A DNA stretch of 55,985 bases from assembly GCA_026712715.1 (NCBI GenBank), contig JAPOPW010000063.1, positions 1 through 55,985 on the forward strand, in the 5' to 3' direction. The notes below the pieces were generated by a model. That model was not told where the DNA came from, ran no database searches, and saw only the letters and a list, made by a program, of their open reading frames with translations. Positions 27,606 through 36,124 of this stretch are shown here, piece by piece. Positions within the stretch are counted from its first letter, which is position 1; every line of letters starts with the position of its first letter. The stretch is from Immundisolibacterales bacterium (GTDB lineage Bacteria > Pseudomonadota > Gammaproteobacteria > HK1). The position numbers were made by a program, and so were the translations under genes.

Positions 27606-28312
27606 CCTCCGAGATAGGAGCGAATGAGCTCCTCGCTCCCGCGCAGGGTGGCCGACGATTCCTCGAGCGCGATCACCCCGTTCTGGATGACGAACCCCCG
27701 CTCGGCGAAGTCGAGGCCGACGTGGATGTTCTGCTCCACGATGATCACCGTGAGGGCGAGGTTCGCGATCACGCGCTGCATGACGTCGAAGAGCTGCTCG
27801 ATCCACACCGGAGCCAGCCCGGCCGAGGGTTCGTCGAGGAGGATGAGCCGAGGCGAGCCCATCAGCGCTCGTGCGAGGGACAGGGTCTGCTGCTCGCCGC
27901 CGCTCAGGGTCAGGGCCTTGAGGCGGCTCTTTTGCCTGAGCACCGGGAAGTGCTCCAGCATCTCCTCGATGCGGCGCTTGACCTCGGCCTGCGGCTCGCC
28001 GCGGCTCAGGCACCCGAGCTCGAGGTTCTCGTAGACCGTCTTGCGGCCGAAGAGCTTGCGGTCCTGGGGGATGTAGACGAGGCCGTCGTGCCAGCGACGG
28101 TGGGCCGGCACGTGGTTGACCACCCTGCCGTCGTAACGGACCGCGCCCGACTGCGGCTCGAGGAACCCCGCGATGGCCTTGAGGATCGTGCTCTTTCCCG
28201 AGCCGTTGCCGCCGAGGATGCACACCACCTCGCCGTCCGCCACTTCGAGGCTGATGCCCTTGATGACGTCGATCGGACCGTAGCCGAGGAAGAGGTCTTC
28301 GAGCGCGAGCAT
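27602..28312 (-). CDS. livF: Branched-chain-type ABC transporter ATP-binding protein LivF
   Basis: A 236-residue ABC ATPase starting at ATG 28310-28312. Walker A GGNGSGKST, signature LSGGEQQTLSLARAL and Walker B LILLDEPSAGLAP are complete, and VIIVEQNIHVGLDFAERG is the LivF H-loop region. It overlaps the SDR start by 4 nt. With LivG it energises uptake of an amino-acid-like or amide substrate. Confidence 0.93.
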   Translation of the reverse strand: MLALEDLFLGYGPIDVIKGISLEVADGEVVCILGGNGSGKSTILKAIAGFLEPQSGAVRYDGRVVNHVPAHRRWHDGLVYIPQDRKLFGRKTVYENLELGCLSRGEPQAEVKRRIEEMLEHFPVLRQKSRLKALTLSGGEQQTLSLARALMGSPRLILLDEPSAGLAPVWIEQLFDVMQRVIANLALTVIIVEQNIHVGLDFAERGFVIQNGVIALEESSATLRGSEELIRSYLGG

Positions 28313-28316
28313 CCGC

Positions 28317-29129
28317 CTAGGCCTCGTCGCCCTTGCCGGGCCCGTGCCCGTGCCCACGGGCCCGCGCCTGTCCGAGGTAGGCCTCGCGAACCCGGGGGTC
28401 CTCCTGCACCTCCGAGGGGGAGCCCGACTCGACGAGGAGCTGCCCCGAGACCAGCACCGAGATGCGCTCGCAGAGGGACATGACGAGGTTCAGCACGTGC
28501 TCGACGAGGATGACGGTGACCCCGAGCTCCCCGTTGATGCGCCGGACGAGGGCCGCGATCTCGTCGATGCGCACGAGGCTCAGCCCCGCCGCCGGTTCGT
28601 CGAGGAGGAGCACCCGGGGCCGGGCCACGATCGCCCGAGCGATCTCGACGAGGCGCATCTGCCCGCCGGAGAGCTCGTCACCCTTGCGGTCGGCGAGGTG
28701 CTCGATGCCGATGAACTCGAGGGTCTCCCGGGAGCGATCCACCGCTTCGCGTTCGAGCCGCCGGTAACCGGAGGTGCGAAATGCGATCCCGAGGAGCGGC
28801 TGCGTCCGGGTCGCGTGGAGCCCGAGCATCACGTTCTCGAGCACCGTGAGCTGGTTGACGAGGGCCACCCGCTGGTACGTGCGCATCACCCCGTGGCGGG
28901 CCACCGCATGGTTCGGCCAGCGGGTGATGTCGTCGTCGAAGAGGCGGATCGCGCCGGCGCTCACCGGGTAGATGCGCGAGATGACGTTGAGGAGAGTGGT
29001 CTTCCCCGAGCCGTTCGGTCCGATGATTCCGCGAAGCTGCCCCGCCGGGACCTCGCAGGACACGTTGTCGAGGGCGAGGATGCCGCCGAAGCTGATCGAC
29101 ACGCCCTGGAGGGTGAGGGCGGCGGTCAT
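28317..29129 (-). CDS. livG: Branched-chain-type ABC transporter ATP-binding protein LivG
   Basis: A 270-residue ABC ATPase: Walker A GPNGSGKTT, RTYQRVALVNQLTVLENVMLG as the Q-loop region, signature LSGGQMRLVEIARAI, Walker B VLLLDEPAAGLS, then VEHVLNLVMSLCERISVLVSG. ATG 29127-29129 overlaps the livM stop by 4 nt. The C-terminal GHGHGPGKGDEA tail is unusual but short. Confidence 0.93.
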   Translation of the reverse strand: MTAALTLQGVSISFGGILALDNVSCEVPAGQLRGIIGPNGSGKTTLLNVISRIYPVSAGAIRLFDDDITRWPNHAVARHGVMRTYQRVALVNQLTVLENVMLGLHATRTQPLLGIAFRTSGYRRLEREAVDRSRETLEFIGIEHLADRKGDELSGGQMRLVEIARAIVARPRVLLLDEPAAGLSLVRIDEIAALVRRINGELGVTVILVEHVLNLVMSLCERISVLVSGQLLVESGSPSEVQEDPRVREAYLGQARARGHGHGPGKGDEA

Positions 29130-30088
29130 GGCCGGTGCCGCCGTTCTCGAAGGGTCGGGAAGAAGTGCTCGATGAGCCCCGCAATTCCACGGGGGAAGAA
29201 CACGATGGTCACGAGCAGGATGGCCCCGATCGCGAATTCCCACAGTCCCTTGAAGGCGCGCAGGACCTCGATGAGGAGGGTCATGATCGAGGCGCCGAGA
29301 ACCGAGCCGAGGAGGCTCGCGACCCCGCCGAGAGCGACCATGCAGAGCTGGATCACGAGCTGAAGCAGCCAGAAGTTCTGGGGGTCGATGAACTGGAGGG
29401 TGACGGCGTGGAGTCCTCCCGCGAAACCGGCGAGGAGTCCGCTCAGCGCGAACACCGCGATCTTGGTGGCATAGACGTTGATGCCGAGCGCGGGCGCGAC
29501 CAGCTCCTGCTCGGCGAGGCAAAGGAGCGACCGGCCGAAGCCGGAGGCGACCAGGTTGCGCACCATCCAGATCGCGCCGAGCAGGGTCAGCAGGGAGAGG
29601 TAGTAGGTGGCCTGCGTGTTCGGGATGGGCAGACCACCATAGTTCGGGTGCGGGACGGAGAATCCGCTCGCCCCCCCGGTCAGGAAGCGTGCGTGCAGGA
29701 ACGTCCAGTGCACGATGAGCACGAAGGAGATGGTGATGATCGCGAGGTAGAGGCCTCGCAGCCGCAGGGCGGGAAGGGCGACGAGGGTGCCCACCGCGGC
29801 GGCGAGGAGCGCCCCGGTCGGCCACGCGATCCAGAACGACCAGTCCGCCCTGGTGACCAGGAGCCCCATGGTGTAGGCGCCGAGACCCATGAAGGCGACG
29901 TTAGCCTTCGCGAACTGCCCCGAATAGCCCATGATGAGGTTGAGCGAGATCGCCATGATGATGTTGATGATGAGCACGTTGAGGACGTGCACCTTGTAGA
30001 GGCTCACCATCCAGGGGGCGACCACGAGTACCGCGAGGCCCGCCACCGCGGCAAGGCGGAGGATGCGCTGTGGACGGTCCAGGGTCAC
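29126..30088 (-). CDS. livM: Branched-chain-type ABC transporter permease LivM
   Basis: A 320-residue membrane protein with about nine hydrophobic segments, from a GTG start (30086-30088). Family blocks are ISLNLIMGYSGQFAKANVAF near residues 48-67 and SGLLAGFAGGLHAVTLQFID with the EAA-like GGVASLLGSVLGA loop that meets the ATPases. It is coupled to livG. livH lies 44 bp upstream. Confidence 0.92.
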   Translation of the reverse strand: MTLDRPQRILRLAAVAGLAVLVVAPWMVSLYKVHVLNVLIINIIMAISLNLIMGYSGQFAKANVAFMGLGAYTMGLLVTRADWSFWIAWPTGALLAAAVGTLVALPALRLRGLYLAIITISFVLIVHWTFLHARFLTGGASGFSVPHPNYGGLPIPNTQATYYLSLLTLLGAIWMVRNLVASGFGRSLLCLAEQELVAPALGINVYATKIAVFALSGLLAGFAGGLHAVTLQFIDPQNFWLLQLVIQLCMVALGGVASLLGSVLGASIMTLLIEVLRAFKGLWEFAIGAILLVTIVFFPRGIAGLIEHFFPTLRERRHRP

Positions 30089-30132
30089 CGGTCGGTCTCG
30101 CTGCTGGGACTCGAGGCGCACGTGCCGGCGCG

Positions 30133-31005
30133 CTAGACGCGCGTCTGCTCCTTCGAGCCGAAGAGTCCGCTCGGACGCACGAGCAGGACGAGGATGATCA
30201 CCGAGAAGCCCGCGATGTCCTGGAACATCGTGCCGGCGTACCCGCTCAGCATCTGTTCGAAGATCCCCATCAGGAGTCCGCCGATCACCGCCCCGGCCAG
30301 GCTGTCGAACCCGCCGAGCACGGCCGCGGCGAACGACTTGACGAGGATCGAGAGGCCCATGTCCGGGTAGACCAGGGTGATCGGCGCCATCAGCACCCCG
30401 GCGAGGCCGCCGAGGAGCGAACCGATGCCCCAGATCCAGAGGAAGACGAGGCGCACGTTGATGCCGACGAGGGCCGCGGCGTCCTTGTCCTCGGAAACGG
30501 CCTGCATCATCTTCCCGTGCCGGGTGAGTGCGAAGAACAGGCCGAAGAGGATCATGCACACCACCGCCACGGTCCCGAGCACGAGGTGCTGACGCTGGAT
30601 GAACACTCCCTGGATGATGAGGGGCTCGAACGAGAAGATGGGCGGGTACACGACGAAGTCCCCCCGCGTTCCGTACGAGGTCCGCACCACCCCCTTGATC
30701 ATGAACGAGACCGCGATGGTCGCGATGATGAGAGAGAGGTCGCTTGCGTCGGCGAGCGGCCGGTAGGCGCCCCGCTCGATGAGGATCCCGAGGATCGTCG
30801 TGGCCAGGATCGCGAGCAGCAGGGCCGCCCAGTAGTCGAGGCCGTTGGCGGTCAGCAGGTAGCCGATGAACGCGGCGGTCGCGAAGACTTCGCCGTGCGC
30901 GAAGTTGACCGCCCGCGCGCCCTTGTACACGACGACCATGCCGAGGGCGACGAGCCCGTAGATGCTTCCGAGGGCGATGCCGCTCGCGAGGAGGTCGAAG
31001 AACAT
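30133..31005 (-). CDS. livH: Branched-chain-type ABC transporter permease LivH
   Basis: A 290-residue membrane protein. Start at ATG 31003-31005 (MFFDLLASGIALGSIYGLVA), the usual LivH opening; upstream codons are Pro/Arg-rich and not family-like. RAVNFAHGEVF is the conserved LivH motif, and SLLGGLAGVLMAP and AAAVLGGFDSLAGAVIGG form the ATPase-contact loop. About eight membrane segments. A strong GC hairpin separates it from livJ. Confidence 0.92.
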   Translation of the reverse strand: MFFDLLASGIALGSIYGLVALGMVVVYKGARAVNFAHGEVFATAAFIGYLLTANGLDYWAALLLAILATTILGILIERGAYRPLADASDLSLIIATIAVSFMIKGVVRTSYGTRGDFVVYPPIFSFEPLIIQGVFIQRQHLVLGTVAVVCMILFGLFFALTRHGKMMQAVSEDKDAAALVGINVRLVFLWIWGIGSLLGGLAGVLMAPITLVYPDMGLSILVKSFAAAVLGGFDSLAGAVIGGLLMGIFEQMLSGYAGTMFQDIAGFSVIILVLLVRPSGLFGSKEQTRV

Positions 31006-31089
31006 GAGGCGAGGCCCGTTGGGAGAGCTCGGCGGCGGCCCGCGGCCGGCCGGGCGGGTGGACGGCGGTCCGGTCGGCTCGGCAGACCG

Positions 31090-31119
31090 GCCCGCCCCCG
31101 GCTGGCCCCGGGGGCGGGC
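31090..31119. promoter_or_regulatory. Strong 12-bp GC hairpin between livJ and livH
   Basis: GCCCGCCCCCGG (31090-31101) and CCGGGGGCGGGC (31108-31119) pair perfectly around a 6-nt loop in the 152-bp gap. On the livJ transcript such a structure would protect the livJ 3' end or attenuate read-through, giving more binding protein than permease, as known for other ABC operons. It lacks a T-run on either strand. Confidence 0.5.
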
Positions 31120-31157
31120 GCTTGCCTGCAAAGATACCGTCCGCTACGCGATTCCCG

Positions 31158-32348
31158 TCATTCGACGGTCTTGAAGGTGAGGCCGACGTCCATCTGCTTG
31201 CCCATGTGGAGCTTCTGGAACATGCCGGTCTTGTTGCCGTCCTTGTCGTCCATGGAGTAGGTGATCGGGCCGAAGATCATCTCCGACTCGAAGCCCTCGA
31301 TGGACTCCATCGCCTTGATGAACGACTCGCGGGTGAGGTCGCGGCCCGCGCGATTCAGCGCTTCCACCACCACGCTCGCCCCGGTCACGCCCCACATGCT
31401 GTACGGCGTGAGCTTGATCTCGGACGCGATGGCCGCGAGCTTGGCCTTCCACGGCTCCAGGTCCGGCGCGTTCGGGTCGCGGGTGAACGTCACGGTGTAG
31501 GCGTTGTCGACCGCTCCCGGAATGCCGACGTCCTTCTCGAGCTGCACGAGGTCGTTGATCGAGGTGTGCAGGATGATCGGGAGCTTGGTGAGGCCGTACT
31601 GATGGGCGGCCCGCAGGAACACCGTCGTCGGTTTCGGGTAGAGGTCGGTGATGATGACGTCGGGGTTCGCCTTGGAGATGCGAAGGGCCTGCGGGGTCGC
31701 GTCGGCGGTCTCCGCGGTCATCTCCTCGTCGGCGACCGGGGTGATGCCGTACTCGGTGAGCTTGGCCATCACGCCGTCATACTTGGCCTGCCCCCAGGCG
31801 TCGTGCTGGGCGATGATCGCGAAGCGCTCCGCGTTCGGGATGCTGCGCGCGAAGTCGGCCTGGAGCACGCCTTCGTAACCGGCCCGAAGCGAGGTGCGGA
31901 AGATGCAGCAGTTCGGCTGCTGGGTGATCTTGTCGTTGGTCGCGCCCCACACGGAGAACGGGACGCCGTTCTCGATGACGATGTCGCGGTAGGACAGGAT
32001 CTCGTTGCTGCACCCGCCCGACGCGAGCATGAAGACCTCGTGGTCGTAGATCGCCTTCTTGACCCCGGGAATGCCGATCTCGGCCGAGCAGCCGGTGTCT
32101 TCCTCGACCCACTCGATCATGCGGCCGTGGATGCCGCCCGACTCGTTGACCTCCTTCCAGACCGCCTGCGCGCCGGCCGACATGCCGGGGCCCACGGTCG
32201 CTCCGGCCGGGCCGGTCAGCGGAACCATGAGGGCGATCTTGATGGTGTCGTCCGTCACTCCGGGGGTCTCGGCGGTGGCGGTGCCGGCCACCAGGGCGAG
32301 CGCACTTCCCAGTACGGCGAGGGTGCGTCGCGTCGCGTGCTTTCTCAT
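31158..32348 (-). CDS. livJ: Branched-chain-type ABC transporter substrate-binding protein
   Basis: A 396-residue periplasmic-binding-protein-like I protein. The N terminus MRKHATRRTLAVLGSALALV ending in TATA before ETPG is a Sec signal peptide with cleavage near residue 26. Mature start DDTIKIALMVPLTGPAGATV and GPGMSAGAQAVWKEVNESGG are family blocks, as is DEEMTAETADATPQALRISK. Several cysteines (GCSAE, GGCSNE, NCCIF) suggest disulfides. AGGAG is well placed before ATG 32346-32348. It is first in the operon. The ligand cannot be inferred reliably; amide or amino-acid-like is likely. Confidence 0.9.
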   Translation of the reverse strand: MRKHATRRTLAVLGSALALVAGTATAETPGVTDDTIKIALMVPLTGPAGATVGPGMSAGAQAVWKEVNESGGIHGRMIEWVEEDTGCSAEIGIPGVKKAIYDHEVFMLASGGCSNEILSYRDIVIENGVPFSVWGATNDKITQQPNCCIFRTSLRAGYEGVLQADFARSIPNAERFAIIAQHDAWGQAKYDGVMAKLTEYGITPVADEEMTAETADATPQALRISKANPDVIITDLYPKPTTVFLRAAHQYGLTKLPIILHTSINDLVQLEKDVGIPGAVDNAYTVTFTRDPNAPDLEPWKAKLAAIASEIKLTPYSMWGVTGASVVVEALNRAGRDLTRESFIKAMESIEGFESEMIFGPITYSMDDKDGNKTGMFQKLHMGKQMDVGLTFKTVE

Positions 32349-32730
32349 CGGGAGTCTCCTGCTTGTTCGGGAGTCGTGGCGAGGGCGCGCCGGGCGGCGC
32401 GCCTGGGAATCCGGACGGTGCGCACGTCGTGCCGGTTCACCCGTCGTGCGAACGAGCAACTGCAGTGAGGGCCGGAATCCGACATTCAGGTCGAAGGACC
32501 CGCCGTCCGTAACGAATGCGCGGGCGATGGTTTCACAGGCTCCGAATCACTGTCAACAATCTACTCTCGACAGCGATTCGGCGACGAACCGGGCCGATTT
32601 CGCTGTCGGGCGACACTCCGCGATTCCGGTTCCGCCGTTCCTCGAACCCGGGACAACCCGTTGATTCCAGCTCGACGGACTCCACGCGGCTCCACGTGCG
32701 AGAGCGGGGCGTCCGACACCACGGTACGGC
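32349..32730. other. livJ upstream region
   Basis: 382 bp without a gene. It should hold the promoter of the long livJ operon and the 3' end of the aldehyde dehydrogenase unit. A TTGACA-like -35 box on the minus strand (32556-32551) overlaps a 12-bp inverted repeat; no convincing -10 box was found. Confidence 0.4.
32543..32580. promoter_or_regulatory. Imperfect 12-bp inverted repeat, putative operator of the liv-hyu operon
   Basis: CGAATCACTGTC (32543-32554) and GACAGCGATTCG (32569-32580) pair with 11 of 12 matches around a 14-nt spacer. It lies about 200 bp upstream of livJ and covers the only TTGACA-like hexamer there. A dimeric regulator site is the favoured reading; a terminator of the aldehyde dehydrogenase transcript is the alternative. 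Confidence 0.45.
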
Positions 32731-34203
32731 TCAGACCCGAATCGAAACGTACTTGATGGTGGTGAACTCCTCGATGCCCCAGTGTCCCCCTTCGCGTCCG
32801 AGGCCGCTCTCGCCGACGCCTCCCATGGGCACTTCGGCCCCTTGCGGGCGCCGGTCGTTCACCCCGACGAAGCCGCAGCGAAAGACCTCCGCGGTTCGGA
32901 ACGCACGGGCGAGGTCACGCGTGTAGCAGTAGGCGGTGAGGCCGTAGGTCGCGTGGTTGACGGTGCGGAAGAGCTCCTCCTCGGTGTGGAAGCGCACGAA
33001 CGCGGCCAACGGACCGAAGGTCTCCTCGTGCATGACGAGCATGTCCGGGGTGGCGTCGATGAGGGCCGTCGGGGCGTGGAAGTGTCCGGGCAGGTTCCGC
33101 AGGCGCCCGCTCCCTTCGCCGCTGCCGCCGTCGCCGCCCCCGAGGAGCCGGGCGCCCTTGGCGAGGGCGTCGCGGACGTGCCGCTCGGTCTTCTCGATCG
33201 CCCCCTCGTTCTGGAGGGGCCCCATGGTGGTCGCGGGATCCATTCCGTCCCCGACGACGATCGCCTCCATCCCGGCCACGAAGCGCTCGACGAAGGGCTC
33301 GGCAATCGACTCGTGGAGGAACATCCGGGCCGGGCACGAGCAGGTCTGGCCCGCGTTGGTGAACTTGCGCGCGAGGAGGTCACCGACTGCGAGGTCGAGG
33401 TCGGCGTCGTCGTGGACCACGAACGGGGCGTGCCCGCCGAGCTCCATCGTCATCCCCTTCATGAGCGCGCCCGCCTGTCCGCCGAGATGGCGGCCGACCG
33501 CCGACGACCCGGTGAACGTGACGTGCCGCATCGCGGGATGCTCGAGGAGGGTCCGGCAGGACTCGTTCGAGCGGGTGGTGGTGATGACGTTCATCACCCC
33601 CGGCGGGAGGCCCGCCGCCTCGAAGAGATGCGCCGCCGCGAGGGCGCTGAACGGGGTCTCGCGGTGCGGCTTGACGACGAGGGGGCAGCCCGCCGCGAGG
33701 GCCGGTGCGCCCTTGCGGGCAATCATCGCGAAGGGGTCGTTGCCGGAGCTGACGAGGAGGGTCGGCCCGACCGGCTCGCGGAAGACGAGCTGGTACTTGG
33801 CCGCGTCCTGGGCGGGCACGATCTCCCCGTAGAGGCGGCGCGCTTCGGCCGCGTACCAGTGCACGAAGCTCGCCCCGTAGTCAATCTCGCCCCGGGACTC
33901 CTCGAGAGGCTTTCCCTGCTCGAGGGTGATGAGCCGCGCGAGCGCCTCGCGGTTCTCCTCCATCAGGGCGGCGGCGCGAAGGAGAACCGCCTCGCGCTCG
34001 ACGGCCGGGGTCACCGCCCATCCGGCGGCGGCCCGTCCCGCCGCGTCGGCCGCGAGCGCGGCCTCGGACGGGCTCCGGTCGGGGACGTTCCCGATCGTCT
34101 CGAGGTTGGCGGGATTCACGACTTCGATTGCACGGCCGGCGGCGGGCTCCACCCATTGGCCGTCGACGAGGTTTGCGGCGAGCGTGTCGGGTACGAGCTG
34201 CAT
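32731..34203 (-). CDS. Aldehyde dehydrogenase, succinate-semialdehyde dehydrogenase-like
   Basis: A 490-residue NAD(P)-dependent aldehyde dehydrogenase. LEQGKPLEESRGEIDYGASF, KPHRETPFSALA, FTGSSAVGRHL, MELGGHAPFVV (catalytic Glu) and NAGQTCSCPARMF (catalytic Cys) are present. SSGNDPFAM replaces the usual PWNFP but keeps the catalytic Asn. Resemblance is to GabD/NAD-dependent semialdehyde dehydrogenases. GGGAG precedes the ATG. It follows an SDR gene by 49 bp, forming a two-gene unit between the two large operons. Likely oxidises an aldehyde from the GMC, dioxygenase or aminotransferase steps, by position. Confidence 0.88.
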   Translation of the reverse strand: MQLVPDTLAANLVDGQWVEPAAGRAIEVVNPANLETIGNVPDRSPSEAALAADAAGRAAAGWAVTPAVEREAVLLRAAALMEENREALARLITLEQGKPLEESRGEIDYGASFVHWYAAEARRLYGEIVPAQDAAKYQLVFREPVGPTLLVSSGNDPFAMIARKGAPALAAGCPLVVKPHRETPFSALAAAHLFEAAGLPPGVMNVITTTRSNESCRTLLEHPAMRHVTFTGSSAVGRHLGGQAGALMKGMTMELGGHAPFVVHDDADLDLAVGDLLARKFTNAGQTCSCPARMFLHESIAEPFVERFVAGMEAIVVGDGMDPATTMGPLQNEGAIEKTERHVRDALAKGARLLGGGDGGSGEGSGRLRNLPGHFHAPTALIDATPDMLVMHEETFGPLAAFVRFHTEEELFRTVNHATYGLTAYCYTRDLARAFRTAEVFRCGFVGVNDRRPQGAEVPMGGVGESGLGREGGHWGIEEFTTIKYVSIRV

Positions 34204-34252
34204 CTCGGTCTCCCTCGATGGGAAGGATGTTCGGTCGGTCGGCGGGACGGGA

Positions 34253-34981
34253 TCAGCCGGCGGCGTAGCCGCCGTCCACGTTCAGGGTGACGCCGGTCAC
34301 GAACGCGGCGGCGGGCGAGGCGAGGAACAGGGCCGGCCCCGCAATGTCCTCCGGCTCGCCCCATCGGCCCATCGGGGTGCGCGCGACGACGGCCGCGTAG
34401 TGCTCCGGATCGCTTCGCCCGACGGCGGTGCCGGCGGTGGCGACGAATCCCGGGGCGATGGCGTTCGCCCGCACGCCGCGCTCCGCCCAGGCGATGGCGA
34501 GGGACTTCGTGAGCTGGTGGACGCCGGCCTTGGCCGCCCCGTAGGCCGGGACCTTCGGGCTTCCGACGTGACCGTACATCGAGCCGATGTTGATGATGCA
34601 CCCGCGGCTCGCTTCGAGGTGGGGGAGGAAGGCGAAGCAGAGGCGGTAGGTGCCGGTGAGGTTCAGGTCGAGGAAGCGCTCGAAGGGCGCGATTCCGGGC
34701 GGCTGGCCGCGCTCCGAGCCGCCCGCGCAGTTGACGAGCACGTCGAGCCGCTCGATGCGGGCGGCGAGCCGCTCGACCGCCCCGGTATCGGTGACGTCGA
34801 GCCGCTCGTAAGGGTAGCGCCCGCGCTCGTTCTCGACCGGCTCGTTCTCGATTCCGGTGATGGTGACCGCCGCGCCGGCGGACCGGAACCCGGCCGCGAT
34901 GGCGGAGCCGATGCCGCCGAGGCTCGCCCCGACCACGAGCACCGCCCGCCCCGAGAAGTCGAAACAGCGCGACGGTTCCAT
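34253..34981 (-). CDS. SDR family oxidoreductase divergent from the PhyH operon
   Basis: A 242-residue classical SDR: VGASLGGIGSAIAAGF is a variant cofactor loop, NCAGG near 84, NIGSMYG (Ser), YGAAKAGVHQLTK (Tyr and Lys), TGVTLNVDGGYAAG at the end. Two adjacent ATG codons exist (34984 and 34981); 34981 gives better spacing to GGAGG. First gene of the unit with the aldehyde dehydrogenase and divergent from the dioxygenase gene across 228 bp with palindromes. Confidence 0.88.
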   Translation of the reverse strand: MEPSRCFDFSGRAVLVVGASLGGIGSAIAAGFRSAGAAVTITGIENEPVENERGRYPYERLDVTDTGAVERLAARIERLDVLVNCAGGSERGQPPGIAPFERFLDLNLTGTYRLCFAFLPHLEASRGCIINIGSMYGHVGSPKVPAYGAAKAGVHQLTKSLAIAWAERGVRANAIAPGFVATAGTAVGRSDPEHYAAVVARTPMGRWGEPEDIAGPALFLASPAAAFVTGVTLNVDGGYAAG

Positions 34982-35083
34982 CATCGCCTCCCGGTCGTCG
35001 CAGAACCGGGCCGGTCCGTCGCCGTTCCCGGCGTCATCGTCTTCGTCGATTGCACGAGCTTCGAGGGAGATCTCACGGTTGTT

Positions 35084-35120
35084 GCACCGGTGCCTGGGCG
35101 ATTGTCGACATTGTACAATC
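35084..35120. promoter_or_regulatory. Two palindromes in the divergent SDR/PhyH promoter region
   Basis: GCACCGGTGC (35084-35093) and ATTGTACAAT (35110-35119) are perfect 10-bp palindromes. The second is nested in GATTGT-9 bp-ACAATC (35100-35120). The ATTGT..ACAAT form resembles sites of GntR-family regulators. No regulator gene is nearby, so the binder is unknown. Confidence 0.45.
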
Positions 35121-35209
35121 GGAGACGAGGTCCCGTCGCGCGGGGCACGCGGCGCGCCGGGACCGGGGACGGTCGAATCAGCCACCTTCGGAGCGGGGCG
35201 CAGGACGCA

Positions 35210-36070
35210 ATGGCCGGATTGACGGCGAGCGAGATCGAGACCTACCGCCGGGACGGGCTGGTGGTGCCGTCGTTCCACCTGGGCGAGGCGAGGCTCGAGC
35301 GTCTGCGCGGCGCCGTCGAGCGTCTCGTCGACGCCAACCCGGATGTCCCTCCCGAGTACCTCATCGGCCCGCACATTCCGCGGCCGGACGACCGCGACCC
35401 GGAGCTCCGCCGCGAGTTCCTGGATCTCTGCCTGGACGCCGAGATCCTGGACCTCGTGGAGTCGGTCATCGGGCCGGACATCATCCTGTGGAGCAGCGGG
35501 GTCTTCTGCAAGCCCGCCGGGGTCGGGCGCGAGGTGCCGTGGCACCAGGACGGACAGTACTGGCCCTTGCGGCCCCTCGCCACCTGTTCGGTCTGGGTCG
35601 CCGTAGACGATTCGTTCCCCGCGAACGGCTGCATGCGCTACATCCCGGGCTCGCACGGGCCGCGCCGGCTCTATCGCCACGAGCACGCCAGGGGGGACGA
35701 GCTCGTCCTCAACCGGCAGGTCGCGCCCTCGGAGTTCGACCCCGGGGCCGCGCGGGACGACGTCCTGCGGGCCGGCGAGCTTTCCCTCCACGACGTCCAC
35801 CTCGTCCACGGGTCCAATCCCAACCGCTCGGGAAGCCGACGCGCCGGATACGTCATGCGGTACTTCCCGGGCACCACTTTCTACGACCGGGAGATGGACG
35901 TCGGGCAGAGCTCGGACATCGGCGTCTCGGACTTTGCCAGGCGGCCGATCTGGCTCGCGCGCGGCGCGGACCGCACCGGCCGCAACGACTTCCGGATCGG
36001 CCACCGGCCGGACGAGGGCGTGCGTTCACCCCGTGCGACCATTCCGGCGCCCGCGCCGCTTCGCTGCTGA
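35210..36070 (+). CDS. Phytanoyl-CoA dioxygenase (PhyH) family Fe(II)/2-oxoglutarate dioxygenase
   Basis: A 286-residue PhyH protein. Iron ligands are visible as WHQDGQYW (His-x-Asp) and the distal His in LHDVHLVHGS. The 2-oxoglutarate-binding Arg lies in NRSGSRRAGYVMRYF. LWSSGVFCKPAGVGREVPWH and GCMRYIPGSHGPRRLY are family blocks. AGGA lies 4 nt before the ATG. It starts the plus-strand operon. EctD (ectoine hydroxylase) belongs to the same superfamily, but the sequence here is closer to general PhyH enzymes. Hydroxylation of the imported compound is the inferred role. Confidence 0.88.
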   Translation: MAGLTASEIETYRRDGLVVPSFHLGEARLERLRGAVERLVDANPDVPPEYLIGPHIPRPDDRDPELRREFLDLCLDAEILDLVESVIGPDIILWSSGVFCKPAGVGREVPWHQDGQYWPLRPLATCSVWVAVDDSFPANGCMRYIPGSHGPRRLYRHEHARGDELVLNRQVAPSEFDPGAARDDVLRAGELSLHDVHLVHGSNPNRSGSRRAGYVMRYFPGTTFYDREMDVGQSSDIGVSDFARRPIWLARGADRTGRNDFRIGHRPDEGVRSPRATIPAPAPLRC

Positions 36071-36124
36071 GCCGGGAGACGGCTCGGGAGTCGAGCGGGC
36101 GGGGAGCGGGGCGGGGGACGCGGG

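Noticed and set aside
35210..36070. Ectoine hydroxylase EctD
   Set aside because: The protein is in the PhyH superfamily but lacks an ectABC context, and the EctD signature blocks were not recognised.
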